A stretch of 64,000 bases of DNA from Trifolium pratense (Eukaryota; Streptophyta; Magnoliopsida; Fabales; Fabaceae). How positions within the stretch are numbered: the stretch's first letter is position 1; each line of letters begins with the position of its first letter. The notes beneath the pieces were generated by a model that did not search any database, was not told the origin of the DNA, and was given only the letters and a program-made list of their open reading frames with translations. The stretch lies in NCBI RefSeq assembly GCF_020283565.1, contig NC_060064.1, positions 6,036,001 to 6,100,000 on the forward strand. Reading direction: 5' to 3'. Below are positions 56,329-64,000 of the stretch, piece after piece. The position numbers were made by a program, and so were the translations under genes.

Positions 56329-59276
56329 AAAAAAATACAAACAATATAAGATTTAACTTGATTGTCATTTATGGTTCTTGTTTGTGCTAAGATGATTATG
56401 GAATAATTGAGAAGTGAGCCTATGAAAAATTCAGATGATCATCACAAGTTGTTTTGCACAACATGAAGATAGCTTGCAAGTCCACTTTGAAGTGGTTGGT
56501 GCTCTAATCTCCCATCTTTTAAAAATTATTTAATTATCAAGGTTATGTTTTCCTGATGCTAGTGAACATTGTAATTGTAAGGATTTCAATTGGATTGATC
56601 ATTGAAACTGATATGAAAAATCCATGTCTTTTTTATGAGTTACAAGACATCATTTACTTGTTGTCATTGTTTAATATCGATCTTGTTTTCTCTTATCCAT
56701 ACCTTCATTGTAACATTTTCATGTGTTTTGGTTCTTTCTTTTCATTTGCAATTTCTTTGTTTCATCAGTTCCAATTCCCTTACCACATGACCACATCCCC
56801 TTGATAAAGACCAGTGGAGTTATCAGTTGAGGCATGCATAACCAGTCGTTTTGTGTCCATCATTTGCAAAAGGAATGCTGAAGTTGAAGTATTTGATGAG
56901 TATTCCGATATTGAAGGACCTTATTGTGGTCGAAGGTATCATATTTGTCATTTATTTTTTGGTGTGGTCTATTTAATGACAATTACAGTGTCAAATTTTC
57001 AAGGCATGTTTATGTTAAGTATTTGACAGTTCTCAGTTGTTTTTCTCCCTTGACATGTTATTACTTTTGTGTCTGGTCATCATCACGTAAGCAGTTTATG
57101 CTACGGGGCTAACAGGATTTACTAACAAAACTACTCAGTTTTCATCTGCTCGTTTATAGATAATGTTTGACACTTTTTACATATTTTAATATCATAAATT
57201 AAAGTATCATGTGAAAACGTTTTCCTAAAATAATATTAATATGTATCGGAGGTACATTATAGGCAATAAGTCATTAGCTCATGTTCACAGATTTACACTG
57301 GATGAAAGAATGCATCATTTCCAAAGATTTATCATTTTAGTCCATTTTGAACAACAACCTGTCTTAATGGGTTTATCTCTATTGCTAGATACTTGGCATC
57401 CCAAAAATTACACAGCAGAATGAATATATGACTAGACTCCCATGGCTGTTTGCTTTATGGTTTTATCATATTATTCCAATTTCCAAAGACTCTTTATCAC
57501 AAGCATTTGAGTGAACATGAATAATTTTGATAGTCAACTGTAATTAGGACATCTACTCACTAAGTTGCATAGTTTTTATGAGATTAGGTTTCAGGAATCA
57601 AACTTGTTAATGCAATCTAGATTTTATATTTTCTACATTAATTAGCATCTTACCTTTTGTTGCTGTTTTGGTTTGATTGACAGTCCATACTTATATTTTT
57701 AACTATGTTTATGTACAATACAATTACTTTCTGAGGTTCATCTTTGTCATGGTTAAAATTGTCAATCTGTATAGGTGAAATTGTGCTGTATTTCTTTACT
57801 CATTGATTTGTCATTGGGATTTCAGGGCCGTAAGCTCATTTCTTATTGCGTGTGTATTATCGCTGATAGTGCAGCCGCCACACAGTTTTCTTTGAATGTA
57901 CTAGATGTGTCCATGGTAGAATGGAGTTGAGTGAGTGCTTCAATCTCCTTAACGGGATTCCTACAATCACAAATATAGCAAAGATGCTCATTAAAAAGTT
58001 AGGCTCCATGGATCTATGTATGCTATTTGATGATCAACCCCACACGAAGACTAAGGAGCTTCATGAGTTAGGAGTGGAAGGGACATTGGGTAGAGGGAAT
58101 ACTAGGAAGGTAAAGGCACAATTGAAGCAATAGGTTGTTAGCATTCTTAGCCTTGAGTCCTATGACAAAATTGATCTACATTATACTAATCTTTTGGTCA
58201 TAGAATTGGCTTAAGACTTTCTTTTAATTTTGGGATGTAATAATTATACTTTTTTTATTAAGAAATTAGGTTTTGTGTGCCTAAGCATTTGGTAGCATAT
58301 GTTGTAGCTTAGGCACCACTATTATTTTAAGTTGAGTGTAGCTTAAGTATCATGTCCTTCTGGTAAACTATATTTGTATTTTCTTTGAATGACATTTGGG
58401 CTAACTTGGAAGGTTAAGGATCATATAGTCAAACACAAGTAGGGCTGTTAAAAAAGCCAAAAAAATTGATGATTGCTCCGTTCGCCCCCCATAAATGCGG
58501 CATTTTTCCGGAGTTGCACTTTCAGCAGTGTGTTATCTGAAAATGCACTATAGGAATTTTAATAGATTTGAGTATATAAGAATTGAGAAATTAACAAAAC
58601 TGAATTGCCCAAACCTATATACGAAGAATCGAACTGTTGATGCTGGTTTGTGAACTGAACTATCCTTTTTAAATTAGTTCACTAACTAACCCTTTGGATT
58701 TAGTTCAGTTTCTTGAATGAAAGAAACTGCTAATAAACATCAATCTAACTAAACTGCAATAAACGTCAATTGCCAGGGTAATTGTATATCCGCATCAAGA
58801 AACACTCATTCTTCTGTGCAAAAACATTTCACTGCTTCATTTTTTTTTATCAAATCATGGATGTGTGTTTTCAACCTTTATTTATATGGATCAGTTGTTC
58901 AACTATTTAATGTAATTGTTGAACCTGTATAAGAAAAACAGCCGGAACTTAAAATATGAGTGCACCAAACCAACAACCTAGTTCAATTCAGTTCGGAACT
59001 AACAAAGTCATTTCAGCTCAGTTATTATAAACTGTCCCAGTTTATTTTGGTTCAGTTTAGTTTTCTACGAACCGCAAAGAAGCCTGAACATTGAACTCAA
59101 AGACATGTTGCCTAAGCTACAAACCACTTAAAAACACAATACAACAGTTGTGCTAATGCTAACAAGTGCGAGGCACACACAGTTCTTAATCAAAAACTAC
59201 GATTATTACATCTCAAAATTAAAATAAGAACCAATGTTATCACATGTGTCAGTGTTCGACATCAACACGCCTTTAA
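56329..59276. other. Region between PPR gene and GNA1 with no supported gene
   Basis: The plus-strand frames at 56814-57026 and 57921-58133 are short and match no family I know. The left part may include the PPR 3' untranslated region. The rest looks like non-coding spacer. Confidence 0.4.
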
Positions 59277-59777
59277 TCAAACAAAATACATAGCCATCTG
59301 AATTTCTTTCGGCTTAAAACCACATTTCTCATAAAAAGCCCTATTCTCAACACTACAATCAAGAATAACCTTATAACACCCAACAGAACGAGCATGATCA
59401 GTAAGAAAATTAATGACTTTCTTCCCTAATTGCTTCCCACGAGCACTTGAATCAACAACAACATCTTCAATATGTCCAACTTTACCACAATTTCTCAAAA
59501 ATTTCTTCTCAATAAACACACTCCCCGTTGCAATAATCTTTCCAGAAATCTCATCCTCGATAACACAAATAACATGATCATCACCAAGTGAATCAAGTTC
59601 TTGAAATCGATCCTCAAATTCCTTTTCAGAAACTGAATCACAAATGCTTAGTTGTTGCAGTAACTCTATGAAACCTTTTTTCTTATCAGTAATCTTTAAT
59701 CTTCGCGCTATCAACTTTTCTTCCTCACTGTTCTGCATCTTCTTCTTCTTCACAGACTGAATAACTGTCATATTCAT
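59277..59777 (-). CDS. GNA1: Glucosamine-6-phosphate N-acetyltransferase
   Basis: A 166-residue single-exon GNAT enzyme. It transfers acetyl from acetyl-CoA to glucosamine-6-phosphate, a step of UDP-GlcNAc synthesis that feeds N-glycans and GPI anchors. In plants it acts with the endomembrane and cytosolic pool. Diagnostic parts: GFIELLQQLS (35-44), DDHVICVIEDE, TGSVFIEKKFLRNCGKVGHIEDVVVDS, the acetyl-CoA loop RGKQLGKK (113-120), then YKVILDCSVENRAFYEKCGF and YFV at the end. Arabidopsis GNA1 has 149 residues; the extra length here is an N-terminal Lys-rich stretch. A start at Met14 (MQNSEEEK) would give the usual length, so the true start is uncertain. It is divergent from the IscA-like gene. 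Confidence 0.94.
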   Translation of the reverse strand: MNMTVIQSVKKKKMQNSEEEKLIARRLKITDKKKGFIELLQQLSICDSVSEKEFEDRFQELDSLGDDHVICVIEDEISGKIIATGSVFIEKKFLRNCGKVGHIEDVVVDSSARGKQLGKKVINFLTDHARSVGCYKVILDCSVENRAFYEKCGFKPKEIQMAMYFV

Positions 59778-60193
59778 TCAAAAAAAACTAATTAATTACT
59801 AGAGAAAATGTGAAATTCAGATCAGAAATTGAAAAGGAAAAAAAAAACTGAAATAATTTGCAATTTTCTACATACTTTGATGAAGGAATTATGAAATGAA
59901 ATTATCATTGATGCATGTTACGACTTACGATCTTCATCTTCATTGTGATTGCGTTTTTTTTTTTTTTTTCCTAGTTTCAATTTAATTCACGTTTCACAAT
60001 TAGCCACGTCATCAAAAGAAATATCAGCGGCTGAGATTTTACCAGGCTGTAAGAAATAAGTCAAAAACGTCGTCGTGTCATAACAGATTGAAATTCTTTT
60101 CAATTTTATTCCGCAAACGCGATTTTGAGGTTAGAAGAGAAAACGCGATTTTGAGATTTTGAGGGTATCAACTATCAATGGTTTTTTAGAGAG
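59778..60193. promoter_or_regulatory. Shared divergent promoter of GNA1 and the IscA-like gene
   Basis: Only 416 bp separate the two start codons. A CCACGTCATC element (60004-60013, bZIP-type ACGT core) lies near the middle and could serve either gene. A long T run sits at about 59955-59970. No strong TATA box is seen on either side, as is common in bidirectional plant promoters. Confidence 0.55.
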
Positions 60194-63100
60194 ATGCAAA
60201 CGTCGTTGTTTCGACGACTTGCTCCATCGTTGGCAGCACGATTTCAACGAAACGAGAGTCTTATAAGTTCTTTTTCATCTTCTTCTTCTTCTGCGGTTCT
60301 TCACCATGTTACGTCTTCGTCGTCTTCTTCTGCTGAAGTGGAACCTGTTCACATAACCGAAAACTGCATTCGTGTATGATCTATGTTCTCTTAATTGCTT
60401 ATTTTCATGATTTTCTATATAAGTCATTTTTGTGATTTAATTGCACGTTTTTAATCATTAGAAGTGATTTTGATATAAGATGCGCACATAAGTTTTTTTA
60501 GTATTCATTATTGTTTGTTCTGTTAAACCTTGTCCTTGGTTGTTATCAGTATTCACATTTGTCGTTATGTCAATTTTGCCCTCTTGGATATTTCTGCTCA
60601 TGACACTCGGACACTCGTCAGATTAGGTGTGTCCTGGTGTCTGGTGTCAAACGCACGCCTTAGTCTGACACCGACACATGTAATTACAATGAAAATGAAT
60701 TATGTCATTTGCTCAAATTATTATCGGTGTGTCATGTTGGGTGTTGTGTCGGTGTTTGTGTTGTGTCTGTACTTGTAGTTGAAAATTTGAGCTAAATAGA
60801 GCACTCCTAACATGTTTGTTCCTTCTCTGTAATTTAGATATATTCAATTGAAACTTATTCTTTCATTCAATTTTAGAGCAAATGCATTTCAAATTCTGCT
60901 ATGGTCTAATTTGATGCATTAGTTTTAAATAAAAAAGTTCATGAAATTAAAACATTAGGTTTTTATTGATGGACCTTATCCCTTATACTTGTGATTAATT
61001 TATGTTACATATAACTGAGGAACTCTGAAACATTGGTACTCCAAAATTCATGTTGTGTATGTACCTAGGTTAGTAACTATGTGTATCATTACATGTAATT
61101 GATTCCAATTTGTTTGTACAACTTATGAATATGGAACAGAGAATGAAGGAACTGGATGCCAATGAATCATCGTCTGGTGGAAAAATGCTTCGTTTGAGCG
61201 TAGAAACTGGTGGATGTTCGGGATTTCAGTATGCTTTTAATCTGGACGATAGAGTTAACTCGGACGACAGGTATTATTACCTCTTGGATAGTAGAATTTC
61301 AATGATGATAGGCTTGCCATTTGTTGTACGGGGATAGAACATACTAAACCCATGTCGTTTATAAATTACAACTTGCTTTACTTAATGTATTGGCAGAGTT
61401 TTTGAAAAGGAAGGAATTAAATTGGTCGTTGACAAAATTTCATATGACTTCGTGAAAGGCGCAACTGTTGATTATGTAGAGGAGCTAATTCGTTCGGCTT
61501 TCATAGTAAGTCAAGCACACTTGTAACCATGTGTGGTGTTTATTGAAAATTAATAATTTTTAACTAACAATGTTTACATTCTTTCCTTTGTGATTCACAT
61601 GTACTATAAGTCTATAATACGACATTGAACTTTATTATAATTCTAGTATGGTAATAACCAGGGAAGAAAGCTTCCTAGGATGTGTTCTCCTTGGAATTAT
61701 TTATGTGAACTATAGTACAAAGTAGCAATTCACATCCTTTTATCTAGTTAAATCCTAAAACATTTGAGAACTTCTGTTTGATATAAACCACTCTTCAACC
61801 TTCGCCTATCAGCTTAAGATTTTAGCAGAGTTGGTCCTTCACGAGTTGACGTGATATCAGAGCCTCTCTGATCAAGTAACCAGAACCCAGTTCTTCTAAT
61901 GAAAAGTTGAATGTAGCACAAGGTAGAATAGGCGTGTGCAAATTTAACATGCTTCAAACCCAAAGGGAACTTCCAAGACTGGGTATGTTAGGATATAAAT
62001 CATCCATGAGTGATCATGAGCATTCATTTAACAGTTTGAGCTTTTAAATTTTAATTATGAGAGTTGAATTAAATATAAAACATCACAACCATATTAGGGT
62101 GCAGATTGGAATCTAAAGTCAATAAGGCTCTGTTCAATCTCTGAAGTTATAGAATTTATTTATTTTCGAAAAAGAAAACAAAATAATTATATCTTGAGTT
62201 TTCCATCTAAATTTTTCCTGGATGAACCTGTTCTGCATAGAGGTGACTTCTTTCATGGTCATCCAAGCAATGACTTTAGATGCTTTCAACATTTTCCTAT
62301 ACAACTCTTATTATACATTTTGGCGGCATATATTGTGAGCCATTTTGTGAATTATAGACCTGCATGTTTCATTTGTAGTTATATGGATGATGCAGTTGCT
62401 CTCCTGACTAAGCTTTTGATTTGGACTGCTCTCTCCCGACACCATTCACGTTATTCAGGCACGCCTCCATCAAGTTCAAACAAAAATAAAGCCACCATAG
62501 AGATATGCCTGGAAATCGTAACTATTAACTAACATTAAAATAAAGTTGTTCATGCAATGTAAACCAAGCCCACGTGTCAGTTTTGTAATGTGTGTTAAAC
62601 AACTTAAAATCATGATGTGCTCCTAAAATATGTTGAACAACATAAACACTTCTAATCTTAAGGTGCGTCATTCTGTGAATATGCTCCATTGTTGGGTGAT
62701 ATCCCATGTTACTCTAACTAAATAAACCAAGCCCGCTCTCTATATGCGAGATTGATAGGAGATTCCACCCAATATTAAAGAGCGTTGAAAATAGAGTGTG
62801 AAAGAGTGAGTAGTTAATGTTTCTCAATTTGATTTTTTTATAGGTATCCTTAGTGTTTGTGGGTAATTATTTAGCAAAAAAAAAAAAACTACTCTTCCAT
62901 AATTTTACAGTGATGTTTTATCTTTTATGTTTGATTGCATCATTTTTGTAATAGAAGAGGGACATTCCCACACCCTTAAAAGTGATATTTGTGTTTCAAT
63001 TTCAAACCAAGTCCAGAGTCTTTAGATTGTATGTGAATGTGAAAAGAAAAGTGTTGATGTAACTGCATGCATCCAATAGTATTGAAATGGCTAGTCACAG

Positions 63101-63290
63101 GTGTGTGGCTATTAGTATCAGTATTCAGTATTCACTACTCGTTTATAACATTGAATGCCATTCTTATTACTTAAGATATTTAACCTATGACAAATTTACA
63201 TTTATTTTCTGGTTTCCTTTTCAGGTGACCGAGAACCCCAGTGCAGTTGGTGGTTGCAGTTGTAAAAGCTCCTTCATGGTGAAACAGTAG
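60194..63290 (+). CDS. ISCA2: Mitochondrial iron-sulfur assembly protein, IscA-like 2
   Basis: Exons: 60194-60373, 61140-61270, 61397-61505 and 63225-63290. GT-AG introns join in phase to 161 residues. The first ~50 residues are rich in Arg and Ser with no acidic residue before Glu21 ([20 protein letters not shown], then Ser runs), a mitochondrial presequence. The A-type carrier domain begins [14 protein letters not shown] and includes [45 protein letters not shown] and [17 protein letters not shown]. The three conserved Cys are C86, C151 and C153. In the family these bind Fe or an Fe-S cluster and pass it to [4Fe-4S] client enzymes. Intron 1 carries remnants of the GACAC-rich MITE family (60600-60775). 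Intron 3 is long (1.7 kb) and otherwise unremarkable. Confidence 0.94.
60600..60775. repeat. Degenerate GACAC/GTGTCGG repeat in intron 1
   Basis: Repeated GACACTCGGACACTCGTC, GTGTCCTGGTGTCTGGTGTC and GTGTCGGTGTTTGTGTTGTG stretches resemble the subterminal repeats of the hAT-like MITE at 20074-20652. No clean ends remain. Confidence 0.5.
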
Positions 63291-64000
63291 TTAGTTATCT
63301 CGGTACTCCCCTCCTCACTTTCCTCCACCGCCCAGATATTTATTCAGTCGAATTAGATTACACTATGAAACATGATTTTTGTACCTCAATTTTTTTTGGA
63401 TTGAATTAAAGATTGAATTATTGCTTGTATAATGATATCAATATCAATGTAACAGACAGTTGTTGTACTGGTAATAAATTATCAGGCATGTCAGCCTGTT
63501 CTAATATCTTTTGGTGCTTATTACTGATAGTTTGAATATTAAATGAGTCTTGCAAATGTATTTACAGTATGCAGCAGCATGTTGCTTGTTTAATGCCCTT
63601 GGGTGGATTTACTCAATCAACCAGGGGTTGGGCATGATGATAATTTTTTGGAAATATTTTACACTTGCCAAGTGTTCCTATGGTTTATTCAATGTAAGTT
63701 TAACCGCAATAAACCTACAAAAGTTTTTAGCTCAATTGTTGTTGATAAGTTTTATTAATAATAGATGTATAAACTGCAAGCATGGTATTCATTGTGTCAT
63801 TGTTAGCTTTCAATTCAAGTATGCTTCTTTACCAGTCAAATTACTTAGTAGAGAGGATATTTTAATCAAACCAAAAGACTTCATTTGTTGGAACCGTGGA
63901 AGATGTTTTGTTGGCTGGAAGTAATGTGGCAAATGAAAACTGGTTTGCATCCAATATTAGTTGCTGCCTGGGGTGTGGGGATGATATTAAATTATGGCAT
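63291..64000. other. 3' flank of the IscA-like gene to the window edge
   Basis: The 3' untranslated region probably extends to about 63480. The open frame at 63550-63924 has no recognisable domain and is not supported as a gene. Confidence 0.4.

Noticed and set aside
57921..58133. 70-residue frame MELSECFNLLNG, as a gene
   Set aside because: Short, not recognised, and isolated; could be part of an untranslated region or an old fragment.
63550..63924. 124-residue open frame after the IscA-like gene
   Set aside because: No recognisable domain, composition like translated AT-rich spacer, and no promoter or splice support.

Overview
This is a plant nuclear window, most likely from a legume of the Medicago/Trifolium/pea group. 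That assignment is an inference from plant-type gene structures (GT-AG introns, plant-only families such as PADRE/DUF4228 and P-class PPR), strong AT richness and the style of the SINE, MITE and Helitron repeats. No database was searched. Nothing bacterial or viral was seen.

Intact genes, left to right: (1) 3473-4324 (+), a plant-specific Ser-rich basic protein; (2) 12866-14116 (-), a myristoylated glutaredoxin-like protein with a C-terminal four-CxxC module; (3) 42126-42530 (+), a PADRE/DUF4228 protein; (4) 49102-52044 (-), an eight-exon plastid SOUL heme-binding-like gene; (5) 54868-56328 (+), a P-class PPR protein; (6) 59277-59777 (-), glucosamine-6-phosphate N-acetyltransferase GNA1; (7) 60194-63290 (+), a four-exon mitochondrial IscA-like 2 gene. 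GNA1 and the IscA-like gene diverge from one ~416-bp interval. The genes do not form a common pathway.

The rest is a graveyard of mobile DNA and broken genes. There are two LINE-type relics (1333-2184, 22165-22879), a FAR1/MULE-type pseudogene carrying a SINE (16105-17220), and a DnaJ10-like C-terminal pseudogene (17920-18757). A chimera at 23560-25700 joins an hnRNP-like exon, a golgin-like exon and 158-bp tandem repeats. Many elements are resolved to the base by their target-site duplications: three Helitrons (4507-8185 on -, 31515-32145, 36045-36657), hAT-like elements with 8-bp TSDs (20074-20652, 37782-38467), Mutator-type fold-back MITEs with 9-bp TSDs (24688-25183, 45171-45447, 53934-54331), Stowaway-like MITEs, several SINEs and a 1.2-kb TRIM-like LTR element (28920-30119).

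Two duplications shape the middle. A ~4-5 kb block that includes most of the last SOUL exon occurs at 25701-31108 and 44877-49167; the second copy keeps the empty site of the TRIM insertion. A separate, older non-coding tandem duplication spans about 32585-34800 and 35075-39720.

The most unusual structure is inside the TRIM-like element. Just downstream of its primer-binding site lies an array of about 17 short hairpins of two types, one closed by a GAAA tetraloop. It could be an RNA packaging or dimerisation region of a non-coding retroelement. Other anomalies are a Mutator-like fold-back element flanked by 50-bp perfect direct repeats, a Helitron with a duplicated 5' end, and a 3.7-kb Helitron that seems to carry a captured promoter and gene 5' end.
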